Positions 22,906-34,144 of a stretch of DNA of 64,000 nt are shown here, piece after piece (the first letter of the stretch is position 1; each line of letters opens with the position of its first letter). Location of the stretch: assembly GCA_946902875.1 (NCBI GenBank), contig OX336353.1, positions 20,907,151 to 20,971,150 of the forward strand. Direction: 5' to 3'. The notes under the pieces were generated by a model. The model saw only the letters and a list, made by a program, of their open reading frames with translations. It had not been told where the DNA came from and did not search any database. The position numbers and the translations under genes are program-made. The stretch is from Nematopogon swammerdamellus (lineage: Eukaryota > Arthropoda > Insecta > Lepidoptera > Adelidae).

Positions 22906-23288
22906 ATTCAAAAAGGTTATATTAGTAGAGCTGGGAGGGTGGGTACTAAATATTCCTCTGACTCTACCAATGTGTCGCATCGAGTGTTATCGTCGTTATC
23001 ATCGTCTATCATCGTTAGTGTACTCTACACTAGAATGTTGATAGGTGGATTTCACGGCAGTAGAGCAGCTCTACCATTATCTTTCCTGGACCTCTTCCGA
23101 CTCTACTACTTGTCTCTTATACTCTCCTTCTCTACCCTACACATTTGTGCGTGAACAGCTACTCTACCAAAAACGACAGAATGGAGTTAGTTTAGAGATA
23201 GCGCACTCTACTTCTACTGAACTTCTACTGAAGATGTGTTAATTTGGAATCTACCACTAATTAATTATGTGCGATATTGATTTTATTT

Positions 23289-23600
23289 TAATACATACAT
23301 ACATATCAAACACGCTGAATCCCGACAATCGGGGTAAGCAGAGTAATCGGTGTTGTGCTGCAAAAACTCTGGTAAATTACAGCACAACGCCGACCAACAC
23401 GTTTCGCAAAGTATTCGAACAAGATTAAATCGATCAAGCAGCACATGACTCGGTGGAAGTACCATGCCAAGGTGAGAGGTGGCGAGCGAGTCGCCCTTTA
23501 GCACGGCATCTTGTCCTTATCCCTTAGTCGCCTTTTACGACATGCACGGGGAGCGATGCAGTGGGGCTATTCTTTTTAAGTACCGGGCCCACACGGTACG
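23289..23600 (+). repeat. Interspersed repeat 'CGACAATCGGGGTAAG', copy 2
   Basis: A CATA run leads in. GAATCCCGACAATCGGGGTA follows, then CAGCACAACGCCGACCAxCACG, GGTGAGAGGTGGC, TAGTCGCCTTTTACGACATG and CAGTGGGGCTATTC. This is the longest copy in the window. Confidence 0.7.
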
Positions 23601-24049
23601 GTGATTTTATTTTATTATTGTAATGATATTTTAATTTTGGATTATTTTAAAAAAAAAAATTATCTTTGACGTGTCCCATAGTGGAACAATTTTATTTATA
23701 TAAAATTGTATAAACCCACTCAACGGGAAATAAACGATTTTGACTTTGACTTTACTTCTATAACTGTACTAATGTATCAGCTAGCACGGTTGCCGAGCCG
23801 CGAGCACAGCTGGTTGGTTCCTCTCGAACTCGGATTTTCTTCGGCGGTCATTACTTCTAACCCCTCATCTTTGACAATGAGTATACGCGAGTAACAAACA
23901 TTTAAAATTGCATTTAGCAATTAGGTCGTGTCGTATTCGGAAGACTTATCGCGCGTGTGTAGAGGGCCTCTATTCTATTCTATAGTGGTGATATGAAGCT
24001 GCGTGTCCCGCACATGCAATGAACTTGTTGTAGCCTAGCCTAGCTAGCT

Positions 24050-24260
24050 CACAGTGCGCGTGATTGTGAGTAGAGAGAGAGAGAGAGCGCGGTGTTTGCC
24101 CAAGTCGGCGGTGGCGGCGCGGCGACACACGGCACAGTGTGGCACAGTGGTCCCGGTCACTAATGGCAGCAAACACTACACAGTGCCCCACCCCCGCGCT
24201 CCGCACGGTAGCGCCGCCGCCGCGCCGCCAGCTTTCAAACTATCTCGACAGACCTCTTGA
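24050..24260. promoter_or_regulatory. CpG-rich island with (GA)n
   Basis: A (GA)n run at 24072-24088 is followed by GC-rich sequence. No domain is seen in the open frames through it. A regulatory role is inferred from composition only. Confidence 0.22.
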
Positions 24261-24391
24261 TGATGGCTACGCTCGCGTTCATGTTTTTAACATTGAAAAT
24301 GTTTTTTCGATCGCTCCGGTAGGGCCCCATTTTCACTGAAAGTGTGTTTTCCCCGTGGTCTATAGTGGTTTAGGGCCACGAGGACGTGTGC

Positions 24392-24910
24392 GGGCTCAAA
24401 AGACGCAGAATTTCAATGGACTTCAGATGGTGAAAGAATTTGGAAAAGTCGAAAACTTTTTTTTTAAATTGGAAAACCCCAAAAAAATCCCATGATTTTT
24501 TAACACCTTCCCTCGGAATATCTTCGATATCTCCTGAACGAGGTCGAAAATCGAAAAACTGAGAGACACGCCTAGTTATATTGAGACGGGAAACATTTTA
24601 TGTCTTATACTTTTTTTTGTGGGAGTGATAGGTGGGCGGTATGCTCCCCCTTAGCGGCGCGTGGAGCGTCGCCGTGCGGTATTACTCGGGCGTCATAGCC
24701 CCGTTGAGTTTCGCAGCTTTAAGATACGAAAATCTATTAGGACTCAATAGACGCGGAAATTTAAGGGCTTTAAGATGGTATAAACAAATTTTGGGAAAGT
24801 CGAATAGTTATTTCTAAAATTGAAAAAAAAAAACTAAAAAAATCTATGCTTTTTTAACATATTTTTTCAGAATATCTCTGATATCTTGTGAACGAGGTTG
24901 AAAATCGAAA
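24392..24910 (+). repeat. Diverged tandem duplication, about 349-bp period
   Basis: The block GACTCAATAGACGCGGAAxTT..GATGGT..GGAAAGTCGAA..GAACGAGGTxGAAAATCGAAAAA occurs from 24392 and again from 24741, in the same orientation. The spacing is about 349 bp. Confidence 0.65.
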
Positions 24911-24938
24911 AACAAAAAAAACCCACCCAGAATAGGAA

Positions 24939-24992
24939 TATAGGTTAGGTTAGAAGATGCGTCGCGTAGAGCATCTTCTAACCTAACCTATA
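24939..24992. repeat. Perfect small hairpin
   Basis: The arms are 22 bp: TATAGGTTAGGTTAGAAGAT plus GC, and its exact reverse complement at 24971-24992. The loop is 10 nt. Confidence 0.92.
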
Positions 24993-25414
24993 ATATTTGT
25001 ATATTTGATAGTTATTAATTTGTTACTTTAGTTAGACATAATGTCAAGCTTATCTATTTTTATGTCTAAATTTTAGTTTAAATGTTTTAAGCTACTTGTG
25101 TTTTTGAAAAATAATAGAAAATATATAAATGCAATGTTTTTTTTTTTATTTTGTTGAGTTCATTTTCAATGTACCTCGAAGGTCGTGTAATGCACGAGAT
25201 CTGTGAATTTTTTACATTTATTTTAAGAAATATTTTTTTTCATTTTTACAAAATATTAACCATTCAAATTTTATGTCAATGCCCAACATATTTAATTTAT
25301 TAATGATCTAATTTGTATTCAAAATGTTTTTTTAATTAATAAATTTTCTTGTTTAATGTTGAACTGCTCATGTTGCATAGGATTTAGTGTAAATGTTGAT
25401 GATTTCTATAGCAC

Positions 25415-25450
25415 GATGGATTTTTCACATATTGTATGTGAAAATCCATC
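25415..25450. repeat. Small hairpin
   Basis: GATGGATTTTTCACATA and TATGTGAAAATCCATC pair with one bulge around a tiny loop. It sits next to ATACTTTTGACTTTGACT, a wording also seen at the end of the repeat at 23735-23750. Confidence 0.7.
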
Positions 25451-25690
25451 GCTGAAATAATAATACTTTTGACTTTGACTGTGACTTAACATTTTCTCAG
25501 ATTTTTATTTTTATTTTCCCTTGAGCCGGTATTATAATAACTAATACTTAGTTCGATCTGACACTACCGGCACTGACTCGTGCTACCGGCCGACTTCACC
25601 ACCTTCGGCGAATATGTGACATTTAAATTTCGCGAATTATACTGAAGAGTACAACAATATTTTAATAACATTATAGTCAATTTCACAGTT

Positions 25691-25815
25691 TCATCATCAT
25701 CATCATCATCAGCCTGTATCGGTCCAATGCTGGACATAGGCCTCTCCCAAGGCACGCCACCACACGCGGTCTTCCGCTCTTCTCATCCATCCACTCCCGG
25801 CTACCTTTTTTAGGT
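25691..25815 (-). mobile_element. LINE 3'-end fragment with (CAT)n tail
   Basis: A (CAT)n run leads into CAATGCTGGACATAGGCCTC and the antisense of an RTE-like C-terminus. It resembles the patches at 2395-2520 and 472-605. Confidence 0.5.
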
Positions 25816-26053
25816 CATCTGTCCACAATTTCACAGTTTATTTATTATTTATTCAACAGGTAGGTATAATACATTAGTGAAACATAATTGTTTATCCGCT
25901 CATTGTCTTAGCGGGCGAGAGACTGGCCTGCTTCAATCTGCAGTCAATGTATATGTCATTTTTGCATACAATGCCAACGCCAATTTACAATATTTTATTC
26001 GAATACTTGCCGTTCACCGATTATCGAATATGTAAAATGCTGATGCGAGAATA

Positions 26054-26277
26054 AAGCTAGAAACTCTTTGGGCCCACGTACGCCACACACGCGAATCTGG
26101 GCGCGTCGGTCTCCATACATTTTATATGGAAGAGTGCAGCACGCAGTTTCATTGCGCCCACGCCACCCTACGCTACGCGACACACTGCGTGCTGCACTCT
26201 TCCATATAAAATGTATGGAGACCGACGCGCCCACGTACGCGTGCGTAGCGTACGTGGGCCCAATGAGTTTCTAGCTT
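26054..26277. repeat. Foldback element (MITE-like)
   Basis: The arms at 26054-26149 and about 26184-26277 are long near-perfect reverse complements. They include AAGCTAGAAACTC, GGGCCCACGTACGC and an 80-bp GC-rich block with CCATACATTTTATATGGAAG. No transposase is present. Confidence 0.88.
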
Positions 26278-26386
26278 AAAGCGCTACTCAGCTGCGTGAG
26301 AAGTTGTGAGATGCGATTCTCCAGTAGATATGTAAATACAGATAGCAGAGTAAGTTCGCAACCGGCGTCGTCGACGACATTTCAAT

Positions 26387-26452
26387 GTGACCTCACGTTG
26401 TGTGCTCGGGGCGGGTAAAGTGACCTCACGTTGTGTGCTCGGGGCGGCTAAA
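26387..26452 (+). repeat. 33-bp tandem duplication
   Basis: GTGACCTCACGTTGTGTGCT and the next 13 bp occur twice in direct succession, with one substitution. The block contains TGACCTCA, a nuclear-receptor/CREB-like half-site wording. Confidence 0.9.
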
Positions 26453-26590
26453 GACAGCATTACGAAATTATTAGGACAATAATTTAATTACTGAGCACGC
26501 GCCGTCTGTCTGTGAGCTACCAACTCGGTACCTAGTTAATTCAGTATGAGTGTTAATTAGGTAGGTACCTATTTAATAATTGTTGATTCT

Positions 26591-27031
26591 AAAAAAAAAA
26601 AGTTTTAAAAAACATAAAACCGACTTCCTAAAAAAAGTAAAACTAAAAAACTATTTAAAATAAAAATATAAAAACCGCCTTCAAAAATATATGAAATAAA
26701 AACCTAAAAAAAAAAACGAACCCTAGAGTTGAAGGCGGTGCTAAAAAGGCTACACAAATCACAAAGGATATTATCATCCACTCATGTTTTCTTTCATGCA
26801 TCATTTTTGCTTGCTTTACAAATCACAAAGGATATTATCATCCACTCATGTTTTCTTTCATGCATCATTTTTGCTTGCTTTAGCACCGCCTTCAACTCTA
26901 GGGTTCGTTTTTTTTTTTAGGTTTTTATTTCATATATTTTTGAAGGCGGTTTTTATATTTTTATTTTAAATAGTTTTTTAGTTTTACTTTTTTTAGGAAG
27001 TCGGTTTTATGTTTTTTAAAACTTTTTTTTT
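26591..27031. repeat. Long hairpin inside composite element L
   Basis: The arms 26591-26743 and 26881-27031 are about 152 bp and nearly perfect. The loop holds an exact 64-bp tandem duplication (26755-26818 and 26819-26882). Copy R (49413-49755) has a single unit in the loop. Confidence 0.92.
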
Positions 27032-27075
27032 ATTTCACAGTTTTTTTTAGTAATTTTTTGCTATTAATGTACTCG

Positions 27076-27110
27076 GCGGAATCGCTCGGCCTTCGGCCTC
27101 GCGATTCCGC
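27076..27110. repeat. Short GC-rich hairpin
   Basis: GCGGAATCGCTCGGCC, a 3-nt loop and GGCCTCGCGATTCCGC form a hairpin with two mismatches. The same structure is at 49336-49370. Confidence 0.85.
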
Positions 27111-27153
27111 CTCGCTTTCCAATCCGATCTTGACCCAATTAAAATAGGACCAC

Positions 27154-27497
27154 GTCAGCTTCGATAGCTCAGTGGTGCAGACAGTCAACTGTCGCTATTG
27201 AATTTTAAGCAACGCTGGGTGCGGTCAGTACTTAGATGGGTGACCGCTGACCGTTGGAGGCTGACCAAGGTTCGGATTCCTCGTAAAACTGTAAGTCCCT
27301 TCCCTCGTAATTTTACTTGGTGGTAGGGTTTAACCTTCCCGGGTTGGTACCACCGCACTGAATTAAACGTCGGTCGAAACGGCTATGTAAATAGTTGTGT
27401 TTTCCGACCAGTTCAGTGTAGTCAGCACGATCAAAGGGGGAAGCACTGACATGGCACTGGTGTTATGGGCTGACATCACGGACGTTGTAGGTGATGT
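27154..27497 (+). mobile_element. Hybrid tRNA/5S SINE captured in composite element L
   Basis: The A box, the 5S-like segment and the B box are all present. The body stops at GTAGGTGATGTT and joins the minisatellite directly, with no A-tail. The inverted copy at 48935-49293 has the same junction, so the SINE was captured before the element was copied. Confidence 0.85.
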
Positions 27498-27698
27498 TGC
27501 AGAACTTAGTAGAATGGACAGACATAAACGTGTTACGGAAGCCTACTTTTATTATAAAATAACCGTCGGAGGACCTTGGTTGAAAATTGTAAAATTTAGT
27601 AGAACGGATAGACATGCATATGTTACGGAACCCTACATTCATTTTGCAGAACTTAGTAGAATGGACAGACATAAACGTGTTACGGAACCCTACTTAAC
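27498..27698 (+). repeat. Minisatellite, 3 units
   Basis: The units contain CTTAGTAGAATGGACAGACA and GTTACGGAACCCTAC with alternating spacers. The inverted copy at 48370-48934 has eight units. The open frame across it is a repeat translation, not a gene. Confidence 0.85.
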
Positions 27699-29269
27699 AG
27701 TTGCACTCCGGGAGTGCCGGCAGATCCCGTGCCACTCTAACTTAACCCTTAACGCAATGACTTAAGGTTTCATTTTAAAAATGACGCTGACGCGATGTCG
27801 CGAGTTATACATTTTTACCCACCTAAAAAAGTGCCAAGAGCCGCTAAAGAAGTTTTCACTTCAAAAACCTCAGGGTTATCCCCTTTCAAATAAAAAAAAA
27901 AAGAATTTTCAAAATCGGCCCACAATTGACGGAGTAATCGCGTAACAAACATCCAAAAAAAGAAAACATACCGTCGAATTGAGAATCTTTTAGGTCTAAA
28001 GTAAATTTCTCGTGAAGACAAATGCAACGAGCCCAAACACGATGGGTTTATCATGTGTAGTTTAGGAGTTCCTATGGCCACCTTCTGTCTCCATCATCAA
28101 ACCAGCTCGATGGTACTCGGTACAGTAGGTACTGGCCAGGTACCATAATAAATTAAACGCCGGTCGGAAAAAATAAAAAAATTTCAAATTTAGAATATTC
28201 ATGAAACAAGGGTCCGAATATGTATCACTAGTATATCGATTCATGTATTTCAACAGGACAGAGAAAATTTCAAAATATTAGGTATTTAATACTTTTTAGT
28301 TTTTTTTTTTTGTTTTTTGGAAATCGGTTTAATATTTTTTAAAACAGTTTTTATTTCATTCTTTTTAGTAATATTACATAAAAAAGAATAATCGAAATCG
28401 ATTGAAGTGGTACAGAATTATTCGCCATATGTGTCAGACTGCAAATTGCTGAATAAGTCCACATCACAAATGTTTTGCTGAAGGTAACCACACACCATAC
28501 TAATTTATCAAACTAAAAATTGCCGAATACGACCACATCACAAGTTTTGCTGAAGGTAACCACACACTATAGTATTATGCTGATTTTACGAAAACCACTC
28601 AACCAATTTCGATAAAATTGAAATGGGACCACCTCGGAAGTATGACCTAACTAACAAAAAAAGAATTTTCTAAATCGGCCCTCAATTGACGGAGAAATCG
28701 CGTAACAAACATACAAAAAAATAAAAAAAAAAAAAATAAAAAAAAAAAATAAAAAAAAACATACAGACGAATTGAGAACCTCCTCCTTTTTTGGAAGTCG
28801 GTTAATAATTGTTCATTTATAAATAATTTAATCAGTATTGCGCAACTCTCACGAGAGAGTAGTGTTAGTACTGTGTTGCATGCCTACCCAGGCATTGTGT
28901 AGTAGCACTCATGTACAACCCAGGCAGGCGATCAATGTTCAAATACTCTACAAAAATTGCAATAAATGATTTGTCTTTGTCTTTGTCTAGGTAGTATAAA
29001 TAATTAAAGGTAAATTACAAATTTAAAAAATCCCCGACCCCTCAAAATGTGAAAAGTTCAAAATTTCTCCTTTTTGCCCGAGTGCGCGGCGAAGCTTCGG
29101 GTGAAATTATGATATCTATAATTAAGTATATTATAACAGAATCTATGATTTATTTTATCTACACTTAGCAGGACTTAATCGTATCGTATTGTAGAGAGTA
29201 GGCAGGCACTAGCAACGGCTTCTCGACCTATGCTACTATGTAGAGCGTCCGAGCGTCCAGTGTGCCTGA

Positions 29270-29540
29270 GGTGAGATGTATGAGTGCACGCGAGGAGGAT
29301 GACTCGGCAAAAAGCCGGCCATGCCGTCTAATCGGTTCGCGGAGCGTGTGTAATCCATCCGTGCGGTCGCGCGGAGCCGGTCGCTCGAGTGGGCCACACA
29401 CGACGGCGACAAACACCGCGCACAAACAGACAGACGGACAAACAAGCGCCGCCGCGCCGCGCCGTCACCGCGCGCCGGCTACCGCGCGCGCTCGCACGCA
29501 TAGCAAACACTCCGGCGGTGAGCGAGCACCCCGCGCCTCA
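29270..29540. promoter_or_regulatory. CpG-rich island in Poxm intron 1
   Basis: A CpG-dense patch of about 270 bp stands in AT-rich surroundings. All six frames give short Arg/Ala-rich open stretches with no domain. It may be a regulatory island; composition is the only evidence. Confidence 0.25.
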
Positions 29541-29604
29541 TATTTCTTCATTCGAGTCATTTTCATTTGACGAGGGACATTTGCCGATACAAATTTTTAC
29601 ACTA

Positions 29605-29790
29605 ATATTACATACATACATACATACATATCACACACGCTGAATCCCGACAATCGGGGTAAGCAGAGTGATCGGTGTTGTGCTGCAAGAACTCTGGTAA
29701 ATTTCAGCACCAACACCGACCACCACGTTTCGCAAAGTATTCGAACAAGATTCAATCAAGCAGCAAGTAAGGCACGAAGACCCACCTGCA
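29605..29790 (+). repeat. Interspersed repeat 'CGACAATCGGGGTAAG', copy 3 (truncated)
   Basis: A (CATA)n lead is followed by GCTGAATCCCGACAATCGGG and the following blocks as at 23289-23600, ending at GAAGACCCACC. Confidence 0.7.
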
Positions 29791-29880
29791 TAATATACAT
29801 ATAACATAATCCACTAATACTTTATAGAGGTAAACTTTGTAAGTTTGGATGTAGGAGGTAATCTCCCAAAATACTTTTTT

Positions 29881-30077
29881 ATTTTTTTTATGGTAACTGA
29901 CACGCTTGTTGGCTACATCACCTACAACATCCGTGATGTCAGCCCATAACACCGGGTGAACTTGGTGCCACGTCAGTGCCTCCCTTCGGTCGTGCCGGCT
30001 ACACTGAACTGGACGGAAAACACAAACTATGTGCAGCCGTTTCGACCGACCTTTCATTCAGTGCGGTGGTACCAACC
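29881..30077 (-). mobile_element. SINE body, 5'-truncated, minus strand
   Basis: A T-run, then ATGGTAACTGACACG, GGCTACATCACCTACAAC, GTTATGGGCT (complement) and up to GGTACCAACC match the reverse complement of the hybrid SINE body. The head is missing. Confidence 0.75.
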
Positions 30078-30215
30078 AGATACTCATCCGATTAAAAAAA
30101 TGCTTTAACCAATATTTACAATGGTCTGGTGATGTGGTGCAAGAACTCTGGTAAATTACAGCACAACACCGACCACCACGTTTCGAAAACTATCCGGAAA
30201 AGATCAAGCAAGCAT

Positions 30216-30537
30216 GTCAGCCTCGATAGCTCAGTGGTGCAGACAGTCAACTGTTGCTATTGATTGTTATGTATCTTTGGAGGCTGACCGTGGTTCGGGT
30301 TCCACGTTAAACTGTAGGTTCCTTCCCTTCCTACCTTACTCGATGGTACGGTTCAACCCACCCGGGTTGGTAACACTCACACAATGAAACGTCGGTCGGT
30401 GTTTTCCGTCCAGTTCAGTGTAGCCGGCACGATCGATGGGAAGCACTGACATGGCACCTAGTTCACACGGTGTTATGGGCTGACATCACGGATGTTGGAG
30501 GTGATATAGCCAACCGTATCAGTTTCCATAAAAAAAA
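30216..30537 (+). mobile_element. SINE copy lacking the 5S-like segment
   Basis: The A box (TAGCTCAGTGG) and the B box (GGTTCGGGTTCC) are present, but CTATTGATTGTTATG runs straight into GGAGGCTGACC. About 40-45 bp holding the 5S-like sequence are gone. The body and A-tail are complete. A partial copy of the 'CGACAATC' repeat (30120-30205) abuts it. Confidence 0.8.
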
Positions 30538-30827
30538 GGAACTATCAAGCAGCAAGGAACCATTCAATTTATGTAAGTATGGAAATAATGTTGTGACAAT
30601 ATTTACCTAAATCGGGAAAAGCACTTATTTATAGATGGGGCTAGGAACTGGCTTTCAGAAATCGCGCTTTCTCTTGACGTAGGTAAATGTCGGTAATGAA
30701 ACGGCAAGAAAATAATACGAACACGACATGTAATTTAGATTGTAGTGAATTGAGCCGCAGACCGGACGTAACAGCAGCGTCCTGCCTACTACATCGAATT
30801 TAATTGTAATGTTATTACATGTTATTG

Positions 30828-30960
30828 TTTAACCCCCCGCGCAAACGGAGGGGTGTAATATATAAGTTTAAAGGGTATGTGTGTGGATGTGTTTCGTAGC
30901 TCCCAAACGGATGGACCGACTTGGATGCGGTTGTTTTATTAGAAAGCTAGTTTATTAATA
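30828..30960 (-). mobile_element. Fragment of the CCCCCG-ended element
   Basis: The reverse complement matches 9730-9890, including ACCGCATCCAA, GGTCCATCCGTTTGGGAGCT and CCCCTCCGTTTG. It is a truncated relative of the element nested in 9287-10215. Confidence 0.65.
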
Positions 30961-31781
30961 AATAAAACTATCCTTTTTACAAGACAAGACAGAGATTATC
31001 TAGAGCAGGAGGACATTGTTATACGAGTATGTAAAATAGGCGCAGACATTTCCTAAATACATTATTTTCTTTCTTTCCTTCAATACTAATAGACGAAGTT
31101 GCTTTTGTTAATTTGTTTATAAACTTTCTATAAGTTTATAAACAATTTAAAAAAGGAGAGGAAGAGGTGAAAATTTTTTATTTAAAAAATAAGACAATGA
31201 TGAGGTTATAATTCCCGTTACATGTCGGTAGCCGCGCAGGGCACAAGATGGCGGAAAAGCTCTGTTTTTCGGTAGCCGTTCACTCGACGCGCCTATTTAG
31301 AAGAAATAATATTGAATGTGATGTGAAGCGTAGAGCGGTGAGACGCGTCGGATGTTGTTCTAACGATATCGACAATCGTAATGTTTATTATGATTGTTTC
31401 TTGATTGTGTTGTGTGGAAGAGAAATTATTTATAAGTACGAAATTTTTTCTAGAGTTTTAGAGATGTATATAGTAATTTTATAAGTTCATGATCAAAATA
31501 AACAATTAGATTTCAAAGACTGACTTCTACAAGCAAAAACCACACATATGACTTACTTACAGTAATGTTTTATTATTTTTCCAAAAAGCATAATTTTGTA
31601 TTGTTTTGATGTGACAAATGAATAGGTACATAATTAATTTAGCATTTCCATCAGAAAGTAGCGTTCCTCTGAAGATTGCTCGGAAAATCGCCATATTTTA
31701 TAGGAGGCGCAAAAGTTTATCGGTAGAAGTAGTGAGAGTAGTGCAACCTATAGATTCGCTCGGTCAGTTAGTAGGTATCAT

Positions 31782-31885
31782 TTAGTGAGTGAGTACCTCT
31801 ACCTAGGGACAATCGGCGCGGCGCGGCCAGAGTAGGTATGTAGTACTCAGTGAGTTAGTACCTCTCTATCTAGGGACAGTCGGCG
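31782..31885 (+). repeat. Diverged tandem duplication in GC-rich patch
   Basis: AGTGAGTxAGTACCTCT, then CTAGGGACAxTCGGCGC occurs twice, about 60 bp apart. The GC-rich stretch continues to 32040, with CCGCCGCGCC-type repeats. Confidence 0.6.
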
Positions 31886-32166
31886 CACCGCTGCGGCGAC
31901 ACTGAAGGAAGTGGAAGCGCGCACTCTCTCGCTTTGTCAACACAACCCGGACCCGGACCACTTCATCTGATGCGTTTGCTTACCCACTGCGCCGCCGCGC
32001 CGCCGCCGCCTCCGCCGCCCGACGCCGTCCGTCGCATCCAACACTCAACTCTATATGCAGTGACTGCATTCAAGAAAACTGCGAAATTATGAAAGAATGC
32101 AAATGTGACTAGTTTAGTTTCGTCGGCAACGCCTTTCTACTGCGACTCTGTAGCTATGGAATGATG

Positions 32167-32645
32167 ATGAATATTTTTGAAGTGAAAACTTCTTTAGCGG
32201 CGCTTGGCACTTTTTTTGGATGGGTAACAAAAATGTTAAACTCGCGTCAGATCTGATTCGCGTCAGATCCGTAGCCTGTTATTATTTAAAATGTAACCTT
32301 AAGTCATTGCATTAAGGGTTAAGTTACGTGTGGCTCGGGATCAATTATGTTCGTCTCTCACTGACAGTAAACCCGAAAGCGAATCAAGGGAATCCGATAT
32401 TCGTTTGGTCGTTTATGTGATTTCGTGGCTCTATGGTAAGAGTGTAGGATTTGTATTTTTTGACCATGGGTTCGAATCCCTCAAATTTTTTTTTGTTTTT
32501 TTTTCTTTTGTTTTCTTTTTTAAACAATGTTACTTACGGTGTTAAAATTTTTTTAGGGTGTTTAGTTTTTTTTATAACCACCTAAGAATTATTTTCGGAA
32601 ATACAAGAAGTTTTCACTTCTGCCGGCACTCCCGGAGTGCAACTG
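32167..32645 (-). mobile_element. Fragment of composite element, interrupted by an insertion
   Basis: TGAAGTGAAAACTTCTTTAG, then CGGCGCTTGGCACTTTTT, CCTTAAGTCATTGCATTAAG and TGCCGGCACTCCCGGAGTGC follow the order of 48195-48365. Between GGGATC (32337-32342) and TGCCGG (32624) there is a foreign insert of about 280 bp. Confidence 0.6.
32425..32495 (+). repeat. tRNA-like segment with oligo-T
   Basis: TGGCTCTATGGTAAGAG resembles an A box region, and GGTTCGAATCC is a perfect B box. A T-run follows, as in a Pol III terminator. No cloverleaf with paired acceptor ends can be drawn, so it is a tRNA-derived repeat rather than a tRNA gene. Confidence 0.45.
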
Positions 32646-33165
32646 GGGCTATTTTTAGCAAACAATGTTAGATAGATAGATAGATAGAAATACTTTATTG
32701 CTCCAAAAAAACATTTAACATAAACAAACAATAAGTAAGTTACATGAGGGGCAAAGGCGGACTTATCCCTTACAGGGATTTCTCCCAGTCTACCTTTGGA
32801 TGTTTGAGAGTCGTATGAGAGTTTATTTGATTTCAGATGCACAACAGTACTACTTACAGCTTATAAGATTTTTTTTATTATTTTCGAAGTGTTTAGGGTT
32901 CTGTACCAAAATGTTAAATAATGAACTATTATAGGAGTCTCAATTGCGGCAGAAATTTAAAATTCAGTATGTAAGTACCTACCTACAAAACAACTGAAAC
33001 CACCAGTTTACAAAGGGGCGAAAATAAAATAAAATAAATAAATATTTTTAATGTACAGCGCGTGTGACATAGTTGAATAAAAACGGGGTGCTAGGGTGCT
33101 TTTTTATGTATTTTAACGGGTATTTCTACAAAACATTGGGGAGAAAATAATGTCCAGTCCACCCT

Positions 33166-33187
33166 CCCCCCCCCCCCCCCCCCCCCC
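33166..33187. repeat. Poly(C) tract
   Basis: An uninterrupted run of about 22 C. G-runs of similar length are at 53757-53772 and 58529-58542. Confidence 0.95.
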
Positions 33188-34144
33188 TCTATAGCTCCGA
33201 AACTAATGGGAATAAAAATTCAAGCATAGAGATTGAAGTATTTAATAGTTTCTGAATACAATACAGTGAATTTACGGAACCCTCGACGCATGAAGACCTT
33301 AGATTATTTTTATGTGTGCAGATCAGGCTTGATTTTTTTCCCGGCATCGTGTTTTTTAGACACTCCAAATTTGGTGAATGCTCGCTCATTTCAAGTTTAA
33401 GAACGAAAAAAAAAATCTGATTTATTCTTACGAATAAGTAGGTAAGTAGGTATATATCAAATTTTTATTATAAAGTAATAGGTATTACACTCTTATAATT
33501 ATTGTTTTAATTGGTAAACATACTCATATTTTGGGGGTTATACTGAAGAAAACACATAAATGTAGGTACATAGCAAACACGTATGAATAAGTACAAAGTG
33601 AATTAAAATTCCTCATAAAAAGCTACTTAAAAATTGACCGCACTACCCTCTTGCCTGCCTGCACCCTGGAGCCTAAACAAACCTCCACTCCACGCATACT
33701 CTATCATAACGTCACCTACGTCGCCCGTGCGTGTCGGTGTTGGTGAGTCTTTAGTAAGTAAAGGACAAACAGAATGTCGCTACCGAAACAAACGAGTGCA
33801 AACAGGAGGTAACTTGATACTAAACCACACTAAACCTATGCTTAGTTACTTAACTGTTAGTGTATTTATTTAGATAGATCCCTACTTTTCGTGTCCATTG
33901 TCAATTAAATGTTATATGAAATGCATGACACATCCCTTCATATAGATCCAATGGCTGCCGTCTGTGTATATGTATGTGTGTATATATTTTCGCTTATAAT
34001 AACTCAAGAACGGCTTGACTTACTCGCTTGCTGTTTTTTCCAAAATTTTCTTTACAGCGAGCGGTGCCGCGGCACAGCTAGTGTAGGTGTAGATAAGTAT
34101 AAAACCATAACTATTATACTGAGACCTCTATCTGAACTGGTGAA

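Larger units (their letters stand above)
26591..28802 (+). mobile_element. Composite foldback element, copy L
   Basis: In order: a long hairpin (26591-27031), a short GC hairpin (27076-27110), a captured SINE (27154-27497) and three minisatellite units (27498-27698). A 1.1-kb AT-rich tail then ends in CCTCCTCCTTTTTTGGAAGT and CGGTT at 28802. The inverted copy at 47247-49755 has the same order and near-identical sequence. There is no transposase, so it must move in trans, or be a duplication. Confidence 0.8.
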
